Positions 1-10,283 of a DNA stretch of 64,000 nt are shown here, in pieces. The stretch covers positions 6,951,934 through 7,015,933 of the forward strand of contig CM059574.1 in NCBI GenBank assembly GCA_030386875.1, written 5' to 3'. The notes beneath the pieces were generated by a model. The model worked only from the letters and a program-made list of their open reading frames with translations, searched no databases and was not told where the DNA came from. Numbering within the stretch: the stretch's first letter is position 1; each line of letters starts with the position of its first letter. This DNA is from Morinoia aosen. Lineage: Eukaryota > Arthropoda > Malacostraca > Amphipoda > Talitridae. A program made the translations under genes and the position numbers.

Positions 1-779
1 TTTCCATCGTAAATTCTATGGCATCGAAATTCAGAAAGTTCTGTTATTTTTGGTCCCGTTCTACTCATTGTTGCGCATCCAACAGTGGTGCAGAGCATAC
101 TTCACCCCACCGTTTTTTCTGTCTCGAAGGAGTAAAGCATTGAACTTTGGAAAAGAATGTCGTGAATTGGAGTTACCATGACTAAACATAATATTTGCCG
201 GATTGAGCGGCTCTTCTGATGACACAGATAACGAATAAGTGAGTGAGAGAGGATGTAGAAAAACATTCCTACTGAATACGCTGGCCTTTCACTCATGCAT
301 CTTCCTCTCACAAACGTCATGACCTGGAAAGTTGTGGTAGTTGATTATCACTGAGAAATTTCTGTCGATACAACTGTGCAGTCAAAGCGAGCGTTCGTGA
401 CAGCTCAGTCTGAACGCAGAGTAATCGCATCATTAAGCGGAAAACCTCCGATGATTTACAAAGATCAATCTCTATAGATAACGTAAATGCTAGTAAGAAA
501 CATGAGAGGCAAAAGGATACACGGTTTTACAATGCAGTGAGTGTTTATGATGTTACTCCTATCGGAGTATTGGCGCGTTTTGTCGCAGTAAAACACATAA
601 TGAGAAATATTTTGATACACGCACTACCTTTTTCGCCTAGATCAATTCATATTCCTTTGAACGCTTTCCAAACTATTTTTGCGAAACATTTAATTACGTT
701 CTCTTAATTGAATAGTATTTAGGAAACAAAGCAACGTAATCATATCAGATGATACAACGGTGCTTATCGAACGCTACAG
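1..779. other. AT-rich flank, no gene recognised
   Basis: This stretch is AT-rich, single-copy within the window and shows no repeat shared with the downstream array. Open frames are short (72 codons at most) and resemble no family I know. I see no RNA gene or transposon ends here. It could be intergenic or intronic. Confidence 0.5.
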
Positions 780-1310
780 ATGATCTGATGTCCGTCATTT
801 CCCGGCTACGACGCTGGTCTCAACTTGTCCCATTCCTGATCCGAAGTCTTACGGGACAACCGTGACCCCTGCAGCTCAACATCCTCCTCTCCCTCCCCGC
901 CACAACTGGTCTGAACGAAGCTCCTTTTCCGACTTCCGGATAACTTCTACGGCCGCGAGGGCTCCAAACTTTGGCAGCGAGGGAGGCCAGAGTCCACCAT
1001 TGAGGGCTCTGATAATTTCTGGATTCGGTCGCCAAGCATTCTCGTCAGCGATCTTCGAGGCCAAATCTTTTCCAAAATAGGAGGAAGCTCAGGTCTCGGA
1101 ACTGGACTTGCGGTAGCGTATGTGTTGCAGCAATGACTGCAATGCCGAAATTGCTGAAGTATAGAAGCGAGTTAATAAAAAAAACGGAATAGGGTTCAGT
1201 GTGCCTTCTGTCGAGACCCTAGCGAGAGGAATCGAGGACTGAGCCAAGATCTTGAACTCGAGCTCTGGTCGTGAGGAAAAATTTCTCAGCAGACTTTATT
1301 TGCAGCTCCA
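780..1310. other. GC-richer block with a possible degenerate exon
   Basis: Base composition rises sharply here and CpG dinucleotides are frequent, unlike the AT-rich sequence on both sides. On the minus strand a frame stays open from about 1088 down to a stop at 876, roughly 70 codons. It has a protein-like mix of residues (for example WRPNPEII and VIRKSEKELRSDQLW) but no ATG, and I do not recognise it. It could be an exon fragment, an old transposon piece, or a CpG-rich regulatory region with a chance open frame. No convincing splice-site pair can be assigned by eye. Confidence 0.2.
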
Positions 1311-2059
1311 GGAGATCAAGGAGAGTAGGCCTGGAAGTTTTTTGTCTTAGCTGACCAGTCCATTGTAAGTGTACGTGACGCTTCGTAGTAACAAATATAA
1401 AATGTATCCCAATTCTCTCCCTCGCATTTAAAAGTTCTCGATTTTAACGAGAGAAGTGCTGTGCTATTTTATTAGGGTTTGAGCGCCTTCTCAGCCCTCC
1501 TCGCTCCTTATATGTCATTACGTCCATGTGATACGAAGGACCAAACCCTACTGTCGCTGTAGGACGACGCACAGTGGTGACATGAGAACCACAAACATTA
1601 GTTTATTAGAAAAATTTCCAGCCCTGCGTATCGGAAAGATTTCACTCTGCAATTGAGAATATTATTTCAATGACTTGACTCGAATAACGACAACTTATAT
1701 CTTGTTTGTTATTAAATTTTTCAATATTTTGACAAAGTCTAATTTTATTCCATGAATCATCTTGTTAGTCCCATCAAAAAATTTTCTTTAACACACTGGT
1801 TTAATATCTCAATCGTTGTTTTACAGCATTTCTATTACTGTTTGCTTTTTTCATTCAAGTCTTTGATCACAGCTTTTAAATTTAAAAATTATAGGTGTGT
1901 GAATGTTATTAAGTTTTTGGTTCAGATAGGGCACTTTAAAGTTTATTCCATATTAATGAAATGTCTCTTACCATCACTGGGATACGCGTAAACATGCGAA
2001 CTATTCATCAAACCCAAATTTCGCGGGTTAACTTTGTTTAGCTTCCTGGTATTTCATCA
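1311..2059. other. AT-rich stretch, nothing recognised
   Basis: Low-complexity, AT-rich DNA. A plus-strand frame of 79 codons (1752-1991) is rich in Phe, Leu, Ile and Lys, as expected from translating AT-rich noise. No homology, RNA gene or repeat is evident. Confidence 0.4.
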
Positions 2060-2350
2060 CTCGTCAATTATTTTCTTCCCGCATCTGCCTCGTCCTTCAT
2101 TTCCCGACGCTCTGTTCGTCGATACTTGCAAAATATAAATGGTCCAGAGTAGACGTAAATGGCGGCGTCTCGATACCAATAACAGGGATCGCGCCTTGTC
2201 CTTATCTTTCGGAATGGACTTTAGATTAGAGCGAGAACCCTGGCGTGGCACTGCAGTCCCCGAGCCCAGCTTCGCTTAGCAAACACCGGATATAGAAGCG
2301 TGGCCTCGCACCGATCGGCTGGCTAGAGCTGGGGCCGCCGGACCAACTCC
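2060..2350. other. GC-richer, CpG-containing block
   Basis: A second GC-richer island with several CpG-containing strings lies between AT-rich segments. Both strands have only short open frames that do not agree with a known family. I checked by eye for the conserved starts of U1, U2, U5 and U6 snRNAs and for a tRNA cloverleaf, and saw none. It may be part of an unrecognised exon or promoter. Confidence 0.25.
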
Positions 2351-3199
2351 GTCGTCGGAGATATTTTTTATCAATGGTTTGCATTTTTAGCTTTGGAATT
2401 CTTACTTTTAAAGTTATAACATGTGTCTGGAACATTTGCTTCTTTTTAGTTTGGAGACTCGAGTTTGTAGAATTCATCATTGTAAGAAAATGCGTAAAAA
2501 ATATTTCTGCCATTCCTATGCTGAGATTAACTCAATTACGCATTCATGTCCGTGACGCTAGCGTACCGAGGAGGGTAGGCCTTGTAAAACTTTTACCCCC
2601 ATTCATTTTGTTCTCCTTTTTCGAACGAGTTCGTAGCATAATTTGATAAATGACGCTTTTTTCCCTTGAAGTGAGGCAGCAACGTTGTTCTTACGCAGCC
2701 CTCAATGAACCGCACGATCTACCGCTCTGAATCACCTAAAACATGGAAACTCTGAGTTAATTCTAAACCACTGTGTTTTTGAACTATTGCGCGTATGAAA
2801 GTTCAAACTAAAATTGAACTGAAGCTCAACACATGCTGCACTGTACTCGCAAGAGAAAATTCATTTCATACATACGTGAGGAACGAAACGTACGAGTCTT
2901 TCCTCGCCACTGCGTATTGAGTAGACTTTAAATATAAACCGTCATTTTCCGCTTCCTTTCCTAGCTCACCTACTCTACAATATATACGTACTTCATTTAA
3001 CCTCGGAGTAAATCTTAAAAAATTCTATTGCTGTTTACGTTTGAAAAAAACTGTGTTTAACAGTTTGACTGTTATTGGTTCAATATTCAACTGAAATTTA
3101 AGGTAAATTGTAATAAGCAATATTAAAACTAGCAGACATAAAATGGATCGAGTATTCATTTAGCTTTTATTAGGTATTTGTAAAAATTGAGTTTCTGAC
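2351..3199. other. AT-rich stretch, nothing recognised
   Basis: AT-rich DNA with short open frames only (up to 95 codons on the minus strand at 2226-2513, overlapping the previous block). No motif, repeat or RNA gene could be supported. Confidence 0.4.
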
Positions 3200-3340
3200 T
3201 ACCGGTTGGTCAGCAGCACTATGGAAATCCCCTCCGTAGCCCCCGGTAGCGAGCGTTGCGGGCGAAGTGTAAGCACAGGGGACAAAACACAGGTTTTCAT
3301 ACCTCCACTTTTCGAGTCGTCTTCCCAAGAAAACCGTCGA
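3200..3340. other. Small GC-richer block
   Basis: A short GC-richer segment with overlapping open frames on both strands (plus 3206-3388, minus 3199-3450). Neither resembles a family I know. It runs directly into the GACTC-rich arm of the following foldback, so it may belong to the same old repeat. Confidence 0.2.
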
Positions 3341-3790
3341 CTCATTGTGACTCCGACGATTCTATTAACTTGGACTTCACTCCATTGACAGGGACTCGCC
3401 TTTATTAAATATGATTCGACTCTATTGTATTGACTCAAACTCGACTTCACTGACTTTTACTCCAGTGAATGCCTCTAATGAATCTGCTGACTATGACACT
3501 TTGTGCTGATTTCACTATTTTAACTTAGCTCGCTGCTAACTCCTTTAGTAGAGTGGTGTCATTTGGTACCGGAGTAAGTAGAGGAGTCAGAAAAGTACCA
3601 CGATAAAATCTAGGAACCAGTCAGCAGTCAGAATCAGCAGAGTCAACAGAGCCAGAGTAAGTTGAGCCATAATCAATATCGTCAGGTCACAGTCAATAAA
3701 GTCGAGTCAGAGTGAGTAGGATCAAGTCAGGTTTAGCACGTAAAGTTGAGTCAGAAGCAATTGAGTCGAGCCAGAGTCAAATTAAGATAG
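3312..3790. repeat. Degenerate GACTC / GAGTCA inverted-repeat tract
   Basis: The left half (about 3312-3490) is studded with GACTC-type strings such as TCGACTC, TTGACTC and GTGACTC. The right half (about 3570-3785) is studded with the reverse complement, GAGTCA, including GGAGTCAG, CGAGTCAG and TTGAGTCAG. Spacing is irregular and the arms are imperfect. The polarity flip around 3530 makes the whole segment a loose foldback of diverged short repeats. It lies immediately upstream of a Tc1/mariner relic. TGAGTCA is also the AP-1 consensus, but so many degenerate copies look like simple-repeat decay rather than a regulatory array. Confidence 0.55.
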
Positions 3791-4905
3791 TACAGGGCTC
3801 ACCATAATTATGGCAACGCAAATTTGGAATACTATTGAAGAGGTTCATTTTTAAACTATGTCATTAATGTTTACTTCATCTGAACCTAATTTGATTTGCA
3901 TTACTGAACAAATGCATTGAAACAAAAATTTTCAATGGTTATCGATGAAAGCACAAGCGAGTCCTGTTTATAAAAACAGTGAGAGTAATTCATGCATCGC
4001 TAAAAAACTGCGCATTCACCGTGAAGCAGTTTTAAAAATCGTAAAAATGTGGAGAAACGTAAAACTTGTAATCAAAGAGACCAGGGCAAAAAAACTGTCC
4101 GTTCAAGCCCGTCTCGTCCAAAACACGCGAGAAAATTGAGAAGAAATCCGCTCTTCTCCGCTCGAGATTCGGCCACAGAGGTAGAAGTTAATCAGACTTC
4201 AATGCGTCAAATCCTGAAAGAAGATATCGAGGCATATCCTCACAATATGCAGAAAGGGCACAAATTTTCAATCACTTGTACACGTATGAGATTCAACAGA
4301 AATCAACTCATGCTTAACCTCTCAGAAAATGGCATACTGCCCAATTTTTAAATTCACTGACGAAAAGAAATTCGACCTTCATAAAAATTGAAGCCACCTG
4401 AATGATAGAGTCTGTGGTAAAGATAGATCATTGAATGACAGAGAAGTGAAGCGGTGCTAGAATCCATACTCGGTGATGGTTTGGGCTGCAATCACAGTCA
4501 TCGGTCGAGATCACTTTTTTGTTTATTCAGCAGTCATACTTAATAGCCAGCGCTACATTACAGGTGTAAGAACTACTTCCCCGGGCACGTGATCCCTTCA
4601 GTGGTGCACGTTCGTCCCTTCAACAAGACTGCTGCATCACATGACACCAAAATGACTCAACACTGGATTCAGGTGCAAATTCCAGCGTTCATCGCAAGGA
4701 AGAGTAGCCCCCGTGGAGCCCTGATTTGAACCCGGTAGAATTTTCTAAACGGTCCATCTTGGAGAGAAAGGTCTGCAGAACTCCTCTCGATTCGCTTGGA
4801 AGCTTGAAGTCTAATCTGAGTCAAGAATGGGCTTTATTTTGAGAGGATGTTCAATTTGGTGTTAGTAGGCAGTAAAAAAAGCATTTTATTTATCAATTAT
4901 ATTTA
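3791..4905 (+). pseudogene. Tc1/mariner-superfamily transposase relic
   Basis: A decayed IS630-Tc1-mariner transposase can be read in pieces across shifting frames. At 3945-4139 there is helix-turn-helix-like sequence (IAKKLRIHREAVLKIVKMW). At 4049-4351, in another frame, is the linker and second DNA-binding region (KKTVRSS, LRRNP, SMRQILKEDIEAYP). From 4353 comes FTDEKKFDLHKN, with the first catalytic Asp codon at 4359-4361. From 4476 comes MVWAAI and following residues. QQD lies at 4621-4629, giving the second Asp. TKMTQHWIQVQIPAFIA follows in a shifted frame, and WSPDLNPVEF lies at 4714-4743, with the third acidic residue probably the Glu at 4738-4740. About 36 residues separate the second and third acidic positions, although frameshifts blur this. 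That is nearer the maT (DD37D)-like range than classic DD34E Tc1. Stops and at least three frameshifts make it non-functional. A possible left end starts near 3791 (ACAGGGCTCACC); no matching right end was found. Confidence 0.8.
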
Positions 4906-4963
4906 CAAGGTGTTGCAGAACAAGAGGTACAAAATTGCACGCCAAGTAGAAAATGACCAAATA

Positions 4964-5081
4964 AACACTTTTTCTTTGTGAAATTTTTCGAAAATATCGG
5001 GTTTTTAGCTATCAGCTGTTTATTAATTTAAAGGATGAAATTTAGATACACATTTACTCGCAATAATTATTTTAAATTTAC
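4964..5081 (+). repeat. Left terminal inverted repeat
   Basis: Left arm of the 493-bp transposon. Aligned by eye with the reverse complement of 5335-5456 it shows the same ordered blocks (AACACTTTTT, CGGGTTTTT, TTAAAGGA, TTTACTCGCAATA) with scattered substitutions and small indels. Confidence 0.75.
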
Positions 5082-5133
5082 GTTACAAAAACTTCTATTC
5101 TATGAGAGCTTACAATAAGAAAATTTAGCTTTT

Positions 5134-5370
5134 GTGATATTTGGTAAAAAGCATTGTAGCCTTGTTTATGCTACACCCACTGAATCTGAGGAAGATCTCG
5201 GTGCCAGAATTGCAGTGGCTGCTGGTGAAATTTCTGAAATGCCACACGTGTTTCCTAATATCTGGTCGTCGTTAAGGCTTACACTTGAAAACTGCAGCGA
5301 TGTAGGTGGAACACATTTGAACAATTTTTGCGGAGTAAATTCAAAATATATATTGCGAGTAATTAGGTAA
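5134..5370 (+). pseudogene. C-terminal fragment of a transposase, inside the TIR element
   Basis: The frame encodes a LVYATPTESEEDLGARI stretch, then AGEISEMP and NIWSSLRL, and ends near GGTHLNNF. This matches the C-terminal pattern I know from arthropod Tc1/mariner-like transposases of the type annotated with an N-terminal DUF4817 helix-turn-helix: a TP-E-E-DL-ARI segment, a run of basic or aromatic residues, then a GG-HFEHLL-like end. Only this tail is present. The catalytic core and DNA-binding domains are missing. It differs from the relic at 3791-4905, so two different DNA transposons lie side by side. The family assignment comes from memory of the motif pattern, not from a search. Confidence 0.6.
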
Positions 5371-5456
5371 TTAAACTTCGTCCTTTAAAACACTAAACAG
5401 CTAACATCTCAAAAACCCGAATTTTTTCCGGAAAATTACATAGATCAAAAAGTGTT
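5335..5456 (-). repeat. Right terminal inverted repeat
   Basis: Right arm of the 493-bp transposon, running inward from AACACTTTTTGATC on the minus strand. It overlaps the last codons and stop of the transposase scrap, so the old coding region ran into its own inverted repeat. The outermost TA (5457-5458) is followed directly by TTACTTGCGG of the array. Confidence 0.75.
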
Positions 5457-7890
5457 TATTACTTGCGGCGGGCGAACTTTGTAGTAGTGTTGCGAGAAGA
5501 GACTAAAAATAGTACCCGTGAAAAAATTTTAAGTGGCACCAAGATCGGAATTGCTTGTCGCCATAAAGGTGGAGCATCGGAGATATAGCAAATCACTCCC
5601 TAACTCGAGCCAAAACCGACTTCCCGGGGTCCCAGCGCTTTCAAACTTGGTGAGCGTGTACAAGGGAAAATTCTAAGACATACGGACCCCTTTCCAGGCC
5701 CCAAGACCCCATAGGAGACCCCCGAGAACTCGAAAACCGACCGAAAATAGGGTCATTTCAAACATGAAGATATTTTTCATTGCGCCGTCGGAGGAGCTGA
5801 ATTGGTCGGAACTGGTAGAGAAAAATTCGGGCTTTACGACGGTGTGATCGTTACGTCGAAAAGTATTCGGGAAAATGTTCAATGAATGAAAAACTTTTGG
5901 GTAAAAAAACGGCCGTTTTTCAAGTGTCACTTTGGCTGCCAGTTGCGGCGTTTTCGATGGCCGTTCGCCTCTCAAAATTTGATAGAATGTAGATTGGAGT
6001 TTTTTCTAAAATCTATCAAATTTATGAAGCGATAATTGCGATACTTTTCTCAAAATGAGCGATTTAAAAATACTCCTTTTTGTCTGAAAATTCACTTAAA
6101 CCAAAAACATTGGAGAACGCTTCGTTTTACAGGCAAAGTTGTTGAACACTTTTTGCTCGTTTTTTCACGCTACATACAAAATAGCTTTTGTGGAACGATC
6201 GCATCAACCGTTCCATATATATATGAAAAAAACATGGTTTTCACGTCATTCCGACTTTTATTACCCCTCTCACGCCCCCTGCGTTACCCTTGAGGGCTTT
6301 TAAGTACTCTGTACTGATGCGTCTCGAGGATATCTTTCTTTAATGATACATGTCTCAAACTCCTAGCTTTTCAAGTTTTTGAGAAAAATGGAAAAAACAT
6401 CGAAATAAATTTCCCCTGGACGCGAAATGTGCCAGTGAAAAGGTATTTCAATCTCCGTAGATTAATGACACGGATGATTTCTTGTTTTGCATTGAAGTCT
6501 CCACACCGAGATCATATGGGTGACAGCGATGACGCAACCTAGGCTTGCTTGCGTGGCGAAGGCTCTATAAGGATGTTGAACATCAAGACGCTTATGTTTT
6601 TATTTTATGTGGAGTTTGATCCGATATATTTCGATTCTTTGTTAAGTTCAAAGTTTCAACCAATTTTTGACCGTTTGAGGCTGTGTTGCAAATTTTTCAT
6701 AGGTCTACAGTGTTCTTATAGTTATTAGAAATTGATTTTGACTTGGAACTCAATACTCGAACTCGGTTCTTTCGCTTTGAGATTCGCATAACTTCCAGTC
6801 ATGACTAGTAAATAATCCTTTTCAAGTGTTTAAACTGGTTTTACATGGAAATTTATAGAGAACAAATGTGTTTAAAATATTTGATTCACCTAAAGGTAGT
6901 ATTATTTTAATTCTAACAAGTTTTGCAATGGAGAATAAATGATGGTTACGCGTTTTATTTTCGCTGCTTGAAGGTCCATGAATTTCAGACACCCATTTTC
7001 ACAGGTATGGCGACTTTGAATTGCAATATAGTAATGAGGTTTAGTATTTGAGACTTAAATTGTCAGCTTCTTATAATAATTGTATTATAATTATCCAGTT
7101 GAAGTAATATAAAGTGACATAAATTGCAAATCAAACGTTGCGTAAAGGCATAAATATTGCTCTTGATGCGTTTTTGACCAGAAATGATGCTCATTCGTTC
7201 GAGGTGCTCATTTCAGTTCGACTTTATTTATTTTTTATGACGTATTATATGTTGTCCTCTCTCTCCATCACGTTACAAATCACAAGTTCAATCTAGTGTT
7301 TTACCTTAAGGTGTCAGCATCATCGACCTTACTTCGTAGTATGAGTTCAAATACGCAAAGCGAGTAGTTTTCGACGCCAAAAATTCCGCAACTACTTTGC
7401 TAGCGTTCTTGAGAACAATTTTATAGCAATCCTATAATATTTCGACATCGCAAATTGTGTCATCGCAAAACAAGGCGTATTCGTAAAACTTCGTAAATGA
7501 ACTATAATTTAAAGGTGATAGACTTTAAATTAGTCATTTGTATAAAGGTATAGTGGCTAAATATTTTTCGTTCGGCACAGCTATTTGTGTAGTGTTTGAA
7601 ACTTGTTTTATGACGTTAGAGAATTGGAATTGAAAGAGCTCATAGTCCAAGAATTTGACTTCTTATTTTCTAAATTGATAAAGCTCATTGAGGAACAATC
7701 TCTCGTTATATTGGTTCGAAGAACACGAAAATGGTTCCTGTCGACATATGCTATGATTGAACGAGGCATTTCCGACGAAGTGTATAGTTTGAGTGAATAT
7801 TTGGCTCATAAATTTTTATGGTTGGGATGTAAAATTCTTGGATCTTCACGACCAAGAATCTGTCAAGTGTTGACGAATAATCTGATCTCC

Positions 7891-7920
7891 AATAATAATA
7901 ATAATAATAATAATGATAAT
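7891..7920 (+). repeat. (AAT)n microsatellite (reference copy, unit 1)
   Basis: A run of AAT trinucleotides with one GAT interruption, present at the same place in every unit. It is longer in P units (about 24-30 bp) and shorter in Q units. Translated in the P frame it gives a poly-Asn end, which explains the odd C-terminus of that spurious frame. Confidence 0.8.
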
Positions 7921-8588
7921 TAAAACTCGTTCTTTGAAGGCCTCAAAATCGCTCACATTGCATGTGTGAGTTTCAGGAAGTCATCATTTGAGTGCGTATA
8001 GACAACATTACGAGGTTCTAACTGATGATTAATATTTGGTGAATGCGTGTCCCCGACTACAACCAAATCTTGTGCAGGTTTTTTATGTTTGAATGATGTT
8101 ATGTATTGAAGTTGAAATGGTATAACTAATGTATTTGCAATAATAATTTATAAATTCCACTCAGCCTAATTGAAGGTTTCTGTATCGATCCACAATAGAA
8201 ATATATGATGATTAGAAAGAGGTTGAAATTGTTCACATTCGTGAACTAATAATTGTTGTGGCGAAAATGATGTGTATTAGGAAACATCATTGTTTCTAAG
8301 CTATAGCCGCAGGTGTTCACAGATAAATTTGTTTGAGAAATGTCAGAAATATGTTCGGATATGATGTTGTCGTAATGAATGGGGAATTCCTAAGTTTGAT
8401 TTCTGATACGAAGAGATTGATTTCGTGTCAATGATGCTTTTATAAAGTTCGTAGTTGTATGTAAGTTGTAAGTGCACTCAAATTTATAGATGAGTGCCAA
8501 ATGCTCAAATATTGTTGAAAGTTTCCATGAGATTTGCTGCGAATGCGTTCTTTCTTTGTATTAACTGACTTCAACAGAAAAACGCTTT

Positions 8589-8620
8589 CGCTTGGCGAGA
8601 GCGTGAGATCTCGCCAAGCG
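8589..8620 (+). repeat. Conserved GC-rich hairpin of the hinge (reference copy, unit 1)
   Basis: Arms CGCTTGGCGAGA and TCTCGCCAAGCG are perfect 12-bp reverse complements around an 8-nt loop. The same structure is present in all twelve complete units at 13411, 18258, 23075, 27876, 32725, 37511, 42321, 47208, 52012, 56801 and 61605, each 32 nt long. The loop varies (GCGTGAGA, TCTTCAGA, TCCTCAGA, GCTTCAGG, GCTTGAGA) while pairing is kept. It stands out as a GC-rich island in AT-rich DNA. Candidate roles are RNA structure, a protein-binding site or a recombination hot spot; none is shown. Confidence 0.8.
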
Positions 8621-8661
8621 TTCCCAAAATGGAGAGTTTATTTCTTCGGCGTTCAAGTTAG

Positions 8662-8675
8662 CGCGCGATAGCGCG
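8662..8675 (+). repeat. Second small hairpin, CGCGC-GATA-GCGCG (unit 1)
   Basis: Five-base GC arms flank GATA, 41 bp after the main hairpin. S-type units 1, 2, 6, 8, 11 and 12 keep the five-base form. Units 3, 4, 5, 7, 9 and 10 have the shorter GCGC-GATA-GCGC form. With the main hairpin it makes a two-stem GC-rich module. Confidence 0.55.
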
Positions 8676-9409
8676 TTGTATATATTCGTTGAACGAGTTG
8701 TGATGCACAGTTATAAGAGACTTTGATTATTATACGTAGAATTAATTGTGAATGATAACTCTTTTATTGCGGTGTTTCGAACGTAAACATTTATGCTTGA
8801 ATTTTCAAAAGTAGCTTACCGCAAAATAAAGATGTTATGTATTATTTCGAAATATGCATCGTTGTGACGTCATTTCTTCGTGACATCGAATTTCTGTTGA
8901 GTATGTAGGTTGGATATTTGATGAATTGTCGATTAGAACGAATTAAACTAGTCAACTTCGAAACAAAGGAAAAGGTTAGTGATGCGCACCCATTAATAAA
9001 CCGAAATGTAAGAAATGTTTCGTCACAATATTTCGTGAGGTAAAATTTGGAACAAATTTTCAATGAAACCCTAATCCCCATAATTTAACGAGAAAATATA
9101 GCAGGCAGAATGTCTGTGCGGGTGAAATAGTTATGGAACGCATTTTCATTTTGTGACCAATAGAATATCAATTGGTTATAAGTTACAGTTGGATGGAAGG
9201 ATATTTTAGCGCACATAGAGGTTAGGAATTCGTGAAGAATATAAGGGCAAAGGCGTAAGCAATAAATCAGATAAAATAGGTGCTACCGAAATTGTAGGTA
9301 TATAGGACAGGGAACCCTGAATTAGTAAAGTGTAGTTGTATGTACGTGAGTTTTAAATGTATCAAGTAAGTTAATTCACGTCATATTTAGAGCAAGATAG
9401 ATTAAATTG

Positions 9410-9517
9410 AGTTAGGTTAGAGTAGGTTACGATAAATTAGATTTTTTTAGGTGAGTTTAGACCATGTTTCGTTAGTTGAGGTTAGGTGACTTTGCCTTGA
9501 GTTAGGTTGGGTTAGAG
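9410..9517 (+). repeat. TTAGGTT-like degenerate telomere-type strings (reference copy, unit 1)
   Basis: Within about 108 bp the plus strand carries GAGTTAGGTTAG, GTAGGTTAC, TTTTAGGTGAG, GAGGTTAGGTGAC and GAGTTAGGTTGGGTTAG. All are short matches to or variants of the insect telomere repeat TTAGG. The equivalent tract occurs in the tail of every complete unit in the same orientation (for example about 14230-14340, 28700-28810 and 43140-43250). A further GGTTAGGTT lies about 200 bp downstream. It is too degenerate to be functional telomere DNA. Confidence 0.55.
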
Positions 9518-10283
9518 AACATTATATTTCTTTAGATAGGGTGTGACAGTGTGACACGAAAGCTAATTTAAAGATTTGATGAGTTGTAACACATACGTAT
9601 GGTCTGTGTTATACAATGAATGAGGGTGTCATCGTTTTGGTTAGGCTTTGTTATTCATGTGAATGGTTTGGAGAAATTATTTCGCATAAGTTTGTTATAG
9701 TGACAAGGTTAGGTTGATATTACTGTTAGTATATATGCGAATGATATTGCTATTGGTAAATGAAATTCTTGAGGTGTTTCTAAGTTCGATGTAGAGTTTA
9801 GGTTGAAAGACGTGTATATATATATATATATTGGTTTGTCTTTTGAGACGATGGTGTGTGAAAGTGGGTTGCTTCTTAATTGTGGTGCTTTGTTAAGTTT
9901 CGTTAATTGAATTAGGTTTCACGTCAATTGAATTAAAGTGAATCAAGTTTCTTCATCAATGGTGTTGTAGTTGGTGAATGAAATGCTTGTGGTGTTTGAA
10001 AGGTAAACATAGAAATTAAAGTAAATAGCATTGATATTGATACATATATTATTTTGTCATTTGAGACGATGGTGCCTCTCATTGCGTTGCTGCAGATTTG
10101 TGGTGATTTGGCAAGTGTGCACGACATTTGCATGTGCTTGTACATAAGTGTGTGCGTGTGTTTGTGTACATGTTTGAGCGTGTCTGCGTGAGTGTGTGTG
10201 TGTGTTGTGATTATTATGATAGTGGTGCAGAGGAATGTCTGTGTTGTGCTTATTATGATAGTGTTGTACAGAGGAATGTCTGT

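Larger units (their letters stand above)
4964..5456. mobile_element. Short DNA transposon with ~120-bp TIRs and TA target duplication
   Basis: The outer arms are inverted copies of each other. Both begin AACACTTTTT when read inward and share GGGTTTTT, AGCTGTTTA, TTTAAAGGA and TACTCGCAATA in the same order. The element is bracketed by TA at 4962-4963 and TA at 5457-5458, the target-site duplication expected of Tc1/mariner-type elements. Between the arms is only the end of a transposase reading frame, so this is an internally deleted, non-autonomous copy of 493 bp. Its right end lies within a few bases of the first unit of the macrosatellite array. I infer that it inserted at, or very close to, the array/flank junction. 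Confidence 0.8.

Noticed and set aside
1752..1991. 79-codon plus-strand frame in the left flank
   Set aside because: Its composition is what AT-rich random sequence gives, and it has no motif or neighbouring signals.
5673..5975. A 100-codon minus-strand frame in the head of nearly every unit
   Set aside because: It opens at TTG in the copies checked, is cut by a stop in unit 3, and overlaps an opposite-strand frame. A and B versions differ at roughly ten residues, with most base changes being non-synonymous, which is not the pattern of a conserved protein.
6191..6215. Small inverted repeat TGGAACG...CGTTCCA in the head as a conserved structure
   Set aside because: Units 9 and 11 carry CGTTTCA in the right arm, which breaks the pairing, so conservation follows sequence descent rather than structure.
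7603..7923. A frame of about 105 codons in P-type middles (also at 12434, 26894, 31748, 41344 and 46225)
   Set aside because: It starts at TTG rather than ATG and ends in poly-Asn from the (AAT)n microsatellite. It is frameshifted in unit 11 and absent from all Q units. There is no recognisable domain.
8842..9081. A 79-codon minus-strand ATG frame in the hinge of S units
   Set aside because: It is lost in R units 5, 7 and 10, its between-copy changes are mostly amino-acid-changing, and it has no known motif. Kept only as a testable point under the open-frame finding.
9410..9517. True telomere repeat tract
   Set aside because: The TTAGG strings are short, degenerate and separated by unrelated bases. 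No uninterrupted (TTAGG)n run exists in the window.
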